Assembly: GCA_017308345.1 (NCBI GenBank)
Contig: JAFKFE010000192.1
Location: 1 to 8,070, forward strand
Direction: 5' to 3'
From: Alphaproteobacteria bacterium
GTDB lineage: Bacteria > Pseudomonadota > Alphaproteobacteria > Rhizobiales > Rhizobiaceae
Length of the DNA: 8,070 bases
Part shown: positions 1 through 6,881 of the stretch, piece by piece
How positions within the stretch are numbered: the stretch's first letter is position 1
Layout: the number at the start of each line of letters is the position of its first letter
The notes under the pieces: generated by a model
Databases searched by the model: none
Seen by the model: only the letters and a program-made list of their open reading frames with translations
What the model was told of the DNA's origin: nothing
Position numbers and translations under genes: made by a program

Positions 1-1358
1 GGGTTTTCCGCGATCTGGCGCTGCGCCTCATACTGCTCGCGTACGACGGCGGCCGCGGCCGACGTCTTGCGGCTCAGCACGTCGAGCGCGGCCTGCATGA
101 TGGCGACGCGCGCCTGAGCAACTTCCCGGTCTATCGTCGTGTCGCGCTCGAAATTGAGCCAGCGCAGCAGCGGCCTCAGGCTCATGCCCTGCAGCACCAG
201 CGTGCCGAGGACGACCGCGAAGGCGGCAAGCACGATAGGATCGCGGCCGGGGAAATTGGCCGGCAAGGCAATGGCCACCACCAGCGTCACCAGCCCGCGC
301 ATGCCGCACCAGCCGACGAGCACGGCGCCGCGGAACGTCGGCGCGTCCCGCCTTCTGTCTTCGCCGTCGAGGCGGGCGAACCATCGCATGACGGCGACGT
401 AGCTCGCCACCCAGACGAGGCGCGCCACGATGACGACGGCCAGCACGGTCGCGGCGAAGAGAAATGCCTGTCCTTGCCCGTCGCCGGAGAGCCGGCCCAC
501 GATCGACCGCGCCTGCAGGCCCATCAGCACGAAAGCCAGCACGTTGAGCACGAACACCGCCGACTCCCAGACCGAATAGGTGCTGACGCGTCGTCTTGCC
601 GAAATGTGGCGAGGCGCCGTGCGCGCTATGGTCATCGCATAGACGACAATGGTGATGATGGCGGAAAGGCCGATCCTGTCCGCGATGATCCAGACGGCGA
701 AAGTTCCGGCGAACTGCACCACCGTGCTGCTTGCCGCATCCTCGATGCGGGTGAGGGTCAACAGCGAGACGCGTCCAAACAGATAGCCCGCGACAAGGCT
801 GCCGACCGTCGACAAAAGGATCACCGGCACGGCGTCCCTGAGCACCAGCGCGCCGACGGCGGCCGAGACCGATATGCGGTAGATCAGCAGGGCCGTGCCG
901 TCGTTGAGCAGGCTCTCGCCCTGCAGGATGGCGGTGATGCGGTGCGGCACCTTGAACTGGCTGAGCACCGCGCTTGCCGCGACCGCGTCCGGCGGCGCGA
1001 CGATGGCGCCGAGCGCGATCGCCGCCGCGATCGGCAGACCCGCCATCTTCCAGCCGACAAAGGCGACCACCACGGTGGTGAAGACGACGGCGCCGAGCGC
1101 CAGGAGCACCAGCGACAGCCGATAGCGCTTAAGGTCGCGCAACGACGTATCGTAGGCGGCATCGAGGAGCACAGGCGCGATGAACAGCGCAAGCGCCAGT
1201 TCCGGGTCGATCTCGATCACCGGCGCGCCCGGCACGAAGGCGATCCCGACGCCGGCAAGCGCCAGCAGCGATGGATAGGGGAGCTCGAGCTGACGCGACA
1301 GCGCCGTCAGCGCGACCGCGATCAACAGCAGGACAAGGGTGAGTTCGAACAGCGCCAT
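1..1358 (-). CDS. Na+/H+ antiporter, CPA1 family (3' end cut by window edge)
   Basis: This inner-membrane cation/proton exchanger probably swaps cytoplasmic Na+ (or K+) for external H+ in pH and salt homeostasis. The frame stays open from the ATG at 1358 to the left edge, giving 452 visible residues. The C-terminal tail is missing, since bacterial relatives are usually about 500-550 residues. The visible part is a run of hydrophobic helices. Family landmarks are FIAPVLLDAAYD (residues 59-70), APPDAVAAS with the likely ion-binding aspartate D124, GESLLNDGTALLIY (147-160), and GWCGMRGLVTLVV around R354. These match the CPA1 DP(V)AA, GESLLNDG and G-x-RG signatures. An in-frame TAG two codons upstream rules out an earlier start; the ribosome-binding site is weak. 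It is separated by 153 bases from the ABC operon and is probably transcribed on its own. Family membership is firm, but the ion preference is unknown. Confidence 0.92.
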   Translation of the reverse strand, partial: MALFELTLVLLLIAVALTALSRQLELPYPSLLALAGVGIAFVPGAPVIEIDPELALALFIAPVLLDAAYDTSLRDLKRYRLSLVLLALGAVVFTTVVVAFVGWKMAGLPIAAAIALGAIVAPPDAVAASAVLSQFKVPHRITAILQGESLLNDGTALLIYRISVSAAVGALVLRDAVPVILLSTVGSLVAGYLFGRVSLLTLTRIEDAASSTVVQFAGTFAVWIIADRIGLSAIITIVVYAMTIARTAPRHISARRRVSTYSVWESAVFVLNVLAFVLMGLQARSIVGRLSGDGQGQAFLFAATVLAVVIVARLVWVASYVAVMRWFARLDGEDRRRDAPTFRGAVLVGWCGMRGLVTLVVAIALPANFPGRDPIVLAAFAVVLGTLVLQGMSLRPLLRWLNFERDTTIDREVAQARVAIMQAALDVLSRKTSAAAAVVREQYEAQRQIAEN

Positions 1359-1391
1359 GGCCTATCGTAGCGGCGAGGCGCGAAAGTTGGC

Positions 1392-1412
1392 AGTACCCTG
1401 GGACAGGATACT
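1392..1412 (-). promoter_or_regulatory. Dyad / leader stem-loop upstream of antiporter
   Basis: Read on the minus strand, AGTATCCTG-TCC-CAGGGTACT forms a 9-base-pair arm with a 3-base loop, 33 bases before the antiporter start codon. The only irregular pair is T opposite G. That is a wobble pair in minus-strand RNA but a mismatch in plus-strand RNA, so the hairpin favours the minus-strand transcript. It could be an operator for a dimeric regulator, a leader hairpin, or part of the ATPase gene's 3' end. No U-tract follows, so it is not a convincing intrinsic terminator. I found no clear -35/-10 pair in the 1359-1511 gap. Confidence 0.35.
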
Positions 1413-1511
1413 TCGATTTATCGGCAAGCCGCGGCGGGCCGAACGCGCAGCCTATCTTGGTGATTGCCGCCTGTTCTTCGCCCGCCTTATCGACCCCATC
1501 AAGGCCATGGC

Positions 1512-2576
1512 CTAATGCAGAACCAGCATGTCGCCCGACGAGAAGGAGATGTCCGCCTTGTCGCCGACGACCGGTGGCGGCGTCGTCGAATTGTTGAAGG
1601 TGTCGAGCGACACCGTGTTGCCGCCGATGCCGACGCGCACGCGGATGACCGAGCCGAGAAAATGCACTTCGGCGATCTCTCCCGACAGGCTGGTGTCGTG
1701 ACCGGGCTGGCGCGCCAGCGAAATCGCTTCCGGCCGCAGCGCCAGCGACAGCGTATCGCCGGACTTCGAGCCGTTGAGCTTGCCCTTGAGCGAGACCTCC
1801 TGGGTGTCGACCTGCACCTTGCCCGTGGAAGCGTCGGTCACCTTGCCCTCCAGCACGTTGAGCGTGCCGACGAAATTGGCGACGAACTTGGTTGCCGGCC
1901 GGTTGTAGATCTCGAATGGAGTGCCGACCTGTTCGGCCTTGCCGCCATACATCACCGCGATGCGGTCGGAGATGGACAGCGCCTCTTCCTGGTCATGCGT
2001 GACGAAGATGGTGGTGATGCCGAGCTTCTTCTGGATCGAGCGGATCTCCTCGCGCAGCGACACGCGCACCTTGGCGTCGAGCGCCGACAGCGGCTCGTCG
2101 AGCAGCAAGAGCTTCGGCTTCGGCGCGATGGCTCGCGCCAACGCGATGCGCTGCTGCTGGCCGCCGGAAAGCTGGTAGGGATAGCGGTCGGCCATCTGCG
2201 GCAGCTTGATCATATCGAGCATCTCGGCGACGCGCCTGTCCGCATCCGCCTTGGCCATACCGCCCACCTTCAGCCCGAAGGCGATGTTCTGCGCCACCGT
2301 CAGGTTCGGGAACAGCGCATAGGCCTGGAACACCATGCCGACATTGCGCTGGTTGGGCTTCAGCCTGGTGATGTCCTTGCCGCCGACGACGATCTTGCCG
2401 GCCGATGGCTCCTCGAAGCCGGCGACCATGCGCAGCACCGTCGTCTTGCCGCAACCGGACGGGCCGAGGAAGGAGACGAACTCGCCGGGTTCGACATCGA
2501 GGTTGAAATCCTGGACGACGGTCGTGGCGCCGAAGGACTTCCGCACATGCTGGATTGAGAGGAACGGGTCGGCCAT
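1512..2576 (-). CDS. ABC importer ATPase with C-terminal TOBE domain (PotA/FbpC-like)
   Basis: This is the cytoplasmic energy-coupling subunit of the importer. It hydrolyses ATP as a dimer on the inner face of the membrane to drive uptake through the two permeases encoded just upstream. All nucleotide-binding motifs are present in its 354 residues: Walker A GPSGCGKTT (38-46), Q-loop Q84, signature LSGGQ (136-140), Walker B LLLLDE (156-161), D-loop SALD (164-167) and switch H194. The C-terminal region from about residue 235 contains RPEAISL (281-287) and has the beta-rich character of the TOBE domain found in PotA, MalK and FbpC-type ATPases. The length is normal for this subfamily. The gene starts 14 bases after the second permease stops. 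Its start region reads GAAAGAAAAGCCATG, a weak ribosome-binding site nearly identical to that of the alcohol dehydrogenase. The ligand cannot be assigned from the ATPase alone. Confidence 0.97.
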   Translation of the reverse strand: MADPFLSIQHVRKSFGATTVVQDFNLDVEPGEFVSFLGPSGCGKTTVLRMVAGFEEPSAGKIVVGGKDITRLKPNQRNVGMVFQAYALFPNLTVAQNIAFGLKVGGMAKADADRRVAEMLDMIKLPQMADRYPYQLSGGQQQRIALARAIAPKPKLLLLDEPLSALDAKVRVSLREEIRSIQKKLGITTIFVTHDQEEALSISDRIAVMYGGKAEQVGTPFEIYNRPATKFVANFVGTLNVLEGKVTDASTGKVQVDTQEVSLKGKLNGSKSGDTLSLALRPEAISLARQPGHDTSLSGEIAEVHFLGSVIRVRVGIGGNTVSLDTFNNSTTPPPVVGDKADISFSSGDMLVLH

Positions 2577-2590
2577 GGCTTTTCTTTCGA

Positions 2591-3382
2591 TCAGTTTGGA
2601 CGGTTAGCGGATTTCGGTGCAAACCGCGACAGGACCTGAATGAGCGACATGCAGCCCCAGGTGATGATGAAGGCGATAATCGACAGCGCCGCCGGTTCAT
2701 AGGCGCGGTTGGCGACCAGATTCTGCAGATACGGGCCGAAAGCCGGTCGGTTGAGCAGGCTGGCCATGGTGAACTCGCCGATCACGATCGCGAACGTAAG
2801 GAAAGCACCGGAGAGCACGGCGATCAGCACATTGGGGAGGATGACGCGGGCGACAACCGTCCCCCAGCCCGCGCCCAGGATTTGCGCCGCTTCGGTCAGA
2901 GTCCGCACGTCGATGGTGCGAAGCCCGGTATCGACGGCTCTGTACATGTAAGGCAGAGCCAGCGCGGCATAACCGATCACCAGAAGCGCGTTCGTCGCCA
3001 CATTGTTTGACAGGAACGGCAGCGGCGAGTTCGAGCCATACATTCTGATGTAGCCGAAGACGATGACGATGGCCGGGATGACCAACGGCAACAGGGTGAT
3101 GAACTCGACCACCGGGCGCAATTGGGGCAGGCGCAGCCGGATCCAGTAGGCCGTCGGCACCACGATCAGCACACCCAGCAGGATCGTGAAGATGGCGACG
3201 ATCACCGAATACATGAACGTCGTCTGGAACTGGCTGTCGCCCAGCACGACCTTATACGCATCGAAGGAATAGACGCCGCGCCGCATGCGCAGCGAGAACT
3301 CGACGGTCGCGATCAGCGGGATGAAGAAATAGGCCGCGCCGAGGATGAAGACGACCCAGGCCCAAAACTTGCCAGCCTTCAT
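2591..3382 (-). CDS. ABC importer permease subunit 2 (PotC-like)
   Basis: This inner-membrane subunit pairs with the preceding permease to form the translocation path. The 263-residue protein has about six hydrophobic helices: residues 7-27, 57-79, 92-111, 130-148, 184-208 and 231-251. The cytoplasmic coupling loop reads EAAQILG (164-170) and ends at ILP (181-183), matching the EAA---G---I-LP motif that contacts the ATPase. I chose the ATG at 3382 because it overlaps the upstream TGA as ATGA, the usual sign of translational coupling, and has GAGAGG eight bases before it. An in-frame GTG at 3391 would add three residues but would sit on that ribosome-binding site. Size and motif fit the PotC/CysW-type permeases that act as the second of two distinct subunits. 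Confidence 0.94.
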   Translation of the reverse strand: MKAGKFWAWVVFILGAAYFFIPLIATVEFSLRMRRGVYSFDAYKVVLGDSQFQTTFMYSVIVAIFTILLGVLIVVPTAYWIRLRLPQLRPVVEFITLLPLVIPAIVIVFGYIRMYGSNSPLPFLSNNVATNALLVIGYAALALPYMYRAVDTGLRTIDVRTLTEAAQILGAGWGTVVARVILPNVLIAVLSGAFLTFAIVIGEFTMASLLNRPAFGPYLQNLVANRAYEPAALSIIAFIITWGCMSLIQVLSRFAPKSANRPN

Positions 3383-4293
3383 TTGAGCCACCTCTCGGAA
3401 CGGGTCCGGAACCAGATGTAGAAGATATTGGCCAGCCCGGTGATGAAGATCATGCCGAAGGCGATCGCGTAGCCGAGATGAGCGTTATGCAGCACGTCGC
3501 CGCGTATCTGCGCGTAGAGCAGGATCGGCACGATGTTGAGCGAGGATCCCGTCAGCGCATAGGCGGTGGCTATGGCTCCGAAGGCGTTGGCGAAGAGCAG
3601 GATGACGGTGCCGAGGAAGCTCGGCCATAGCACGGGTATCACGACCATGCGCCAGTACTGCGCCTGGGTGGCGCCAAGCGTTGCGGCGGCCTCGCCCCAT
3701 TCCTTCTTCAGCCCGTCGATCGCCGGCACGATGATGACCACCATCAACGGGATCTGGAAATAGACGTAGGTGATCGTCAGCCCCCAGAACGACAACAGAT
3801 TGAAACCATGCGCGTAGATGTTGAGCCCCACCAGCGTGTTCAGCAGTACGGTGACCAGCCCCAACCGGCCAAGCGTGGCGATGAAGGCGAAGGCCAGCGG
3901 CACGCCGGCAAAGTTGGAAGCAACCCCGGAAAAGGTCAGCGTTGCCGACCGTATCCAGTTCGGCAGGCCGCCGCGCACGATGGCGATGGCGATGGCGAGA
4001 CCCGCAAAGGCGCCGATCAGCGAGGAGGCAAGGCTGACCCTGATCGATATCCAATAGGCCGCGAGGATGTTTGCCTGGAACAGCGCGAAGATATTTTCCA
4101 GCGTGAACTCGCCCGCATCGTTCTGAAATGCCCCCAGCATCAGATAGAGCGTCGGCAGGATAAGAAACATCAAGGCGAAGAGGAAGAACGGCGTTACGCC
4201 GAGCCACTGCGTCGGCAATCGCAAGGCGCGTGCTTCCCCGGGGGGCGCGGTCTTTCCCGCGATGGCCTGATTGGGGAGCGTGAGATCGGTCAT
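3379..4293 (-). CDS. ABC importer permease subunit 1 (PotB-like)
   Basis: This is the first of two different inner-membrane permease subunits. In the 304-residue protein, a polar N-terminal segment of about 30 residues precedes roughly six helices, near 31-55, 82-105, 118-142, 165-190, 222-246 and 274-295. The ATPase-docking loop reads EAAATLGATQ from E201, with G207 and IP at 219-220, matching the EAA motif of binding-protein-dependent importers. The gene begins 63 bases after the binding-protein gene, beyond a strong stem-loop, and its last bases overlap the next permease start (ATGA). The ribosome-binding site before the ATG at 4293 is poor, which together with the stem-loop suggests lower expression than the binding protein. 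Three tandem GATGGC units (3979-3996) encode an Ile-Ala run inside a helix. Family assignment is secure; the substrate is not. Confidence 0.95.
   Translation of the reverse strand: MTDLTLPNQAIAGKTAPPGEARALRLPTQWLGVTPFFLFALMFLILPTLYLMLGAFQNDAGEFTLENIFALFQANILAAYWISIRVSLASSLIGAFAGLAIAIAIVRGGLPNWIRSATLTFSGVASNFAGVPLAFAFIATLGRLGLVTVLLNTLVGLNIYAHGFNLLSFWGLTITYVYFQIPLMVVIIVPAIDGLKKEWGEAAATLGATQAQYWRMVVIPVLWPSFLGTVILLFANAFGAIATAYALTGSSLNIVPILLYAQIRGDVLHNAHLGYAIAFGMIFITGLANIFYIWFRTRSERWLK
3391..3396 (-). promoter_or_regulatory. Ribosome-binding site deciding the permease 2 start
   Basis: The minus strand reads GAGAGG here, eight bases before the ATG at 3382 and inside the end of the preceding permease gene. 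The alternative GTG at 3391 would use the last G of this motif as its own first base, leaving no room for ribosome spacing. The site therefore supports the ATG start. Confidence 0.6.
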
Positions 4294-4319
4294 GCGCCGG
4301 CTGCCGTCTTCGAGGAAAG

Positions 4320-4344
4320 GCCGGGCGGCCTATGGCCGCCCGGC
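4320..4344 (-). terminator. Intercistronic stem-loop after the binding-protein gene
   Basis: A perfect inverted repeat, GCCGGGCGGCC at 4320-4330 and GGCCGCCCGGC at 4334-4344, forms an 11-base-pair all-G/C stem with a 3-base loop. It lies wholly in the 63-base gap between the binding-protein stop and the first permease start. On the minus-strand transcript it is followed only by CCTTTCCTCG, not a real U-tract. It is therefore more likely a partial terminator or a block to 3' exonucleases than a full intrinsic terminator. Such structures are known in importer operons, where they leave the periplasmic binding protein mRNA more abundant than the downstream permease mRNA. Confidence 0.7.
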
Positions 4345-4356
4345 GGATTGCAGTTC

Positions 4357-5463
4357 TTACTTCACGTTCGCGCCGACGACGGCGTCCCAGTTCTTGGTGA
4401 TGGTTTCCTTGGCCTTGCCCTGCTCGTCGAGCGACGGGAACACGGCGGAAGCATAGGACTCCGCCGGCGGCAGCTTGGCCAGCACGTCCGCGGGGATCTT
4501 GCCGTTCTTGGCGAGATCGTTGAAGCGGATCGGGTGGCAGTAGCCCTTCAGCCAGCCGATCTGGCCTTCGTCGGAATAGAGATATTCCATCCACAGCTTG
4601 GCGGCATTCGGATGCGGCGCATAAGCGCTGATCGCCTGTACATAGACGCCGGCGACGACGCCGGTCTTCGGCACGATGACGTCGACGGGCGGGTTGCCCT
4701 TCAGCGTATCGCGGCCCGAAAGCGCGTTGTAGTCCCAGGTGACGAGGATCGGCGTCTGGCCCTGGGCCAGTGTCGCCGTCTTGCCGATGACCGGCACGAA
4801 GTTGCCGGCGGCGTTGAGCTTCTTGAAGTAGTCGAGGCCAGCGGTGCCCGCGGCTTCACCAGCGGCGGCGCCACCGGAAAGGCCGGCGGCGTAGACGGCC
4901 TGGATGGCCTGGTTCGAGGCGCGCGGATCACCGGCAAGCGCAACCGAGTTGGCAAATTCCGGCTTCAGGAGATCGGCCCAGTCGGTCGGCGATTCCTTGA
5001 CCAGATCCTTGTTCACCTCGAAGGCGAGCACGCCGTAATAGTCGCCGTACCAGGCGCCGTCGGCATCCTTGGCGCTGTCCGGGATCGAATCCCAGGTCGA
5101 CACCTTGTAGGGCATCAGCAGGCCGTCGGCCTTGGCGGTCGGACCGAACGACAGGCCGACGTCGATGACGTCGGGCGCCTGCGGGCCCTTGTTGTCCTTG
5201 TTTGCCTTGATCGCCTCGACCTCGTCGCCCGAGCCGGCGTCCGGGTTGAGCTCGTTGATGGTGATTTCAGGATACTTAGCCTTGAAAGCGTCGATCACCG
5301 CCCCGTAGCCGCACCAGTCATGCGGAAGCGCGATGGTGGTGAGCTGGCCTTCAGCCTTCGCGGCCTTGACGAGATCGTCCATCGAATCCGCGGACGAAAT
5401 CACGGTCGACGCAAAGAGCGCCGCGGCCGAGAGGGAAAGCACTTTCCCCGTGAACTTGAACAT
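4357..5463 (-). CDS. Periplasmic ABC solute-binding protein (family 1 / SBP_bac_6-like)
   Basis: This protein captures the solute in the periplasm and delivers it to the permeases encoded next to it. The 368-residue product starts with a Sec signal peptide: a lysine-containing N-terminus, a hydrophobic core at residues 8-22, and likely cleavage after A25 (SSA before DSMDD). The mature part resembles the iron/polyamine/aminophosphonate group, with DVIDVGLSF (98-106), a WYGDYYGVLAFEVNKDL segment (138-154) and QGQTPILVTWDY (234-245). Ferric-binding relatives carry an adjacent tyrosine pair in the last segment; here it reads TWDYN, so Fe3+ is unlikely (inference). The only two cysteines, C51 and C309, could form a disulfide. 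GGAGAG five bases before the ATG is a strong ribosome-binding site. The gene leads the importer operon. The ligand is unknown; a polyamine, amino alcohol or aminophosphonate are possibilities only. Confidence 0.93.
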   Translation of the reverse strand: MFKFTGKVLSLSAAALFASTVISSADSMDDLVKAAKAEGQLTTIALPHDWCGYGAVIDAFKAKYPEITINELNPDAGSGDEVEAIKANKDNKGPQAPDVIDVGLSFGPTAKADGLLMPYKVSTWDSIPDSAKDADGAWYGDYYGVLAFEVNKDLVKESPTDWADLLKPEFANSVALAGDPRASNQAIQAVYAAGLSGGAAAGEAAGTAGLDYFKKLNAAGNFVPVIGKTATLAQGQTPILVTWDYNALSGRDTLKGNPPVDVIVPKTGVVAGVYVQAISAYAPHPNAAKLWMEYLYSDEGQIGWLKGYCHPIRFNDLAKNGKIPADVLAKLPPAESYASAVFPSLDEQGKAKETITKNWDAVVGANVK

Positions 5464-5564
5464 GTGTTCTCTCCGTTGAACTGGCGCGCAGGGCGCCTGC
5501 GATGCGGGTATCGTTTTCGTGTGACAGCCAGATGAAGGCTTTTTGAAACCGGAGCCCCGCGGCG

Positions 5565-5586
5565 AAAAAAGTTAACTCTTTTTAAC
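5565..5586 (-). promoter_or_regulatory. AT-rich palindrome and GTTAA direct repeat, candidate operator
   Basis: An 18-base palindrome at 5565-5582 is centred on GTTAAC (5571-5576), with one mismatched pair. On the minus strand, GTTAA also occurs twice, starting at 5586 and 5576. They are exactly 10 bases apart, about one helical turn. This AT-rich patch stands out sharply from its GC-rich surroundings and overlaps the possible -10 region of the binding-protein promoter. It has the look of a repressor or activator site, but no regulator gene is in the window to match it. Confidence 0.35.
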
Positions 5587-5598
5587 GGACTGTAGCAA
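5570..5598 (-). promoter_or_regulatory. Possible sigma-70-type promoter for the importer operon
   Basis: On the minus strand, TTGCTA (5598-5593) and TTAACT (5575-5570) are separated by 17 bases. They match the TTGACA/TATAAT consensus at 4 of 6 and 3 of 6 positions. Transcription would start near 5563, leaving a leader of about 100 bases before the binding-protein ATG. The position is sensible and the region is AT-rich, but the match is only moderate. Confidence 0.3.
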
Positions 5599-5626
5599 TT
5601 AGCCCGCACTTATTTTTCCGGCTAAT
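5598..5626. promoter_or_regulatory. Inverted repeat ATTAGCC-N15-GGCTAAT
   Basis: Two perfectly complementary 7-base arms (5598-5604 and 5620-5626) flank a 15-base AT-rich spacer. The arm centres are 22 bases apart, about two helical turns. It lies just upstream of, and touches, the proposed -35 box of the importer promoter. That position and spacing suit a dimeric regulator. It could instead be a large-loop hairpin near the 3' end of the alcohol dehydrogenase transcript. Confidence 0.35.
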
Positions 5627-5688
5627 GGTTAGTCGCCTTGTTTCTTGCCCGCTCTCCTTCTCCCTTGGATATCTCCTTGTTCAACTTT

Positions 5689-5705
5689 CCGGCATCGCAA
5701 GCCGG
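5689..5705 (-). terminator. Weak hairpin after the alcohol dehydrogenase gene
   Basis: Arms CCGGC (5689-5693) and GCCGG (5701-5705) form a 5-base-pair stem with a 7-base loop, four bases after the alcohol dehydrogenase stop. No U-tract follows on the minus strand. It may help end or protect the transcript, but it is too weak to call a definite terminator. Read-through into the importer operon remains possible. Confidence 0.25.
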
Positions 5706-5708
5706 CTC

Positions 5709-6881
5709 TCAGACGGAGCCGGCGATCGCGTTTTCCAGTAGCGTCAGCGCCGCTTTCTTGGTGAGCTTCACCGGGTTGCCGCCGGCCGTCGGATCGACCA
5801 CCGCCATGTCGGCGATCAGCGTCTTGCGCTTCTTGTCCATGTCGAGCCCCTTGATCAGGCCGGGCAGCGCGTGCGGCACCTTGAGCTCCTTGCGCAGCTT
5901 GATGATGGCCTTGGCGAAGCCGTCGAAGCCGCCCTTGATGCCGCAATAGGCTGCGAGCCGTGCTATGCGGTCCTCGATCGCCTCGCGGTTGAAGGCGAGC
6001 ACATAGGGCATGAACACCGCGTTGGTCATGCCGTGATGGGTGTCGTAGAGCGCGCCGATCGGATGCGACAGCGAATGGATGGCCCCCAACCCCTTCTGGA
6101 AAGCGGTGGCGCCCATGGCCGCCGCGCTCATCATATGGGCGCGCGCGACCAGATCCTTGCCGTTGGCGAAGGCCTTCGGCAGGTTCTCGAACACCAGCCG
6201 GATGCCTTCCACCGCGATGCCGTCGGCCATCGGGTGATAGCCCGGCGCGCAATAGGCTTCGAGGCAATGCGCCAGCGCGTCCATGCCGGTGCCGGCGGTG
6301 ATGAAGGGCGGCATGCCGACCGACAGCTCCGGGTCGGCAATGACGATCGCCGGCAGAAGCTTCGGATGGAAGATGACCTTCTTGGTGTGGGTCTCCTCAT
6401 TGGTAATGACGCCGGCGCGGCCAACCTCGGAGCCGGTACCCGCCGTGGTCGGCACCGCGATGATCGGCGCAATCGCGTCCGAATTGGCGCGCGTCCACCA
6501 GTCGCCGATATCCTCGAAGTCCCAGACCGGCCGTGTCTGCCCGGCCTGGAAGGCGATGAGCTTGCCGAGGTCCAGTGCCGAGCCGCCGCCGAAGGCGATG
6601 ACGCCGTCATGCTTGCCCTTCTTGAACACGGCGATGCCGGCGGTCAGATTGGATTCGACCGGGTTCGGCCTCACTTCCGAGAAGACGCCATACGGGATCT
6701 TGGCATCGTCGAGGATCTTCAGCGTCGAAGCGACGACCGGCAGTTTCGCAAGGCCCGGATCGGTCACGAAGAGCGGCCGTTTGATGCCCGTGGCGGCCAG
6801 CACCTCCGGCAATTCCTTGATGCGACCGGCGCCGAAGCGGACGGTGGTGGGGTAGTTCCATTTGGAGATGAGCTTGGACAT
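5709..6881 (-). CDS. Iron-containing alcohol dehydrogenase (group III)
   Basis: This cytoplasmic NAD(P)-dependent enzyme interconverts an alcohol and an aldehyde or ketone using a bound divalent metal, usually Fe2+. The 390-residue length is typical. The dinucleotide-binding domain contains VTDPG (39-43) and GGGSALD (98-104). D41 lines up with the aspartate (D39) in E. coli FucO that favours NAD+ over NADP+, so NAD+ is likely (inference). The four expected metal ligands are present: D201 and H205 in GMDALAHCLEAY, H269 in GAIHSLSHPIG and H283 in YDTHHG. Their spacing matches FucO (D196, H200, H263, H277) within one residue. The ATG at 6881 follows the aldehyde dehydrogenase stop by 18 bases, with a weak GAAAG ribosome-binding site, so the two genes are probably cotranscribed and act in sequence. 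The substrate is not determinable; this family covers diols, ethanol, 4-hydroxybutyrate and maleylacetate. Confidence 0.95.
   Translation of the reverse strand: MSKLISKWNYPTTVRFGAGRIKELPEVLAATGIKRPLFVTDPGLAKLPVVASTLKILDDAKIPYGVFSEVRPNPVESNLTAGIAVFKKGKHDGVIAFGGGSALDLGKLIAFQAGQTRPVWDFEDIGDWWTRANSDAIAPIIAVPTTAGTGSEVGRAGVITNEETHTKKVIFHPKLLPAIVIADPELSVGMPPFITAGTGMDALAHCLEAYCAPGYHPMADGIAVEGIRLVFENLPKAFANGKDLVARAHMMSAAAMGATAFQKGLGAIHSLSHPIGALYDTHHGMTNAVFMPYVLAFNREAIEDRIARLAAYCGIKGGFDGFAKAIIKLRKELKVPHALPGLIKGLDMDKKRKTLIADMAVVDPTAGGNPVKLTKKAALTLLENAIAGSV

Noticed and set aside
474..1370. A 298-codon plus-strand open frame antisense to the antiporter.
   Set aside because: It shares codon boundaries with the antiporter, so stops are rare only because TTA, CTA and TCA codons are rare there. 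Its product is low-complexity and very rich in Arg, Asp, His and Gln.
1452..1508. An 18-codon ATG-to-TAG frame on the minus strand between the ATPase gene and the antiporter.
   Set aside because: Too short, with no ribosome-binding site and no recognisable leader-peptide features.
1354..1514. An exact 11-base direct repeat (GCCATGGCCTA) at 1354-1364 and 1504-1514, bounding the intergenic gap.
   Set aside because: Several 11-base repeats are expected by chance in 8 kb, and one copy is simply the antiporter start codon context. No other sign of insertion.
1464..2558. A 364-codon plus-strand open frame antisense to the ATPase gene.
   Set aside because: Same antisense artefact; the ATPase on the minus strand has every expected nucleotide-binding motif.
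3979..3996. Three tandem GATGGC units.
   Set aside because: They lie in frame in permease 1 and encode an Ile-Ala run in a membrane helix. A phase-variable repeat would need more units and a unit length not divisible by three.
5483..5497. A 5-bp GC hairpin (GGCGC/GCGCC) in the binding-protein leader.
   Set aside because: Short, in GC-rich sequence, and it does not cover the ribosome-binding site at 5469-5474; likely chance.
3808..5535. A 575-codon open frame on the plus strand, antisense to the binding protein and first permease.
   Set aside because: Shadow of GC-rich coding on the opposite strand, rich in Arg, Gly, Asp and His with no domain logic. The minus-strand genes it overlaps have full family motifs.
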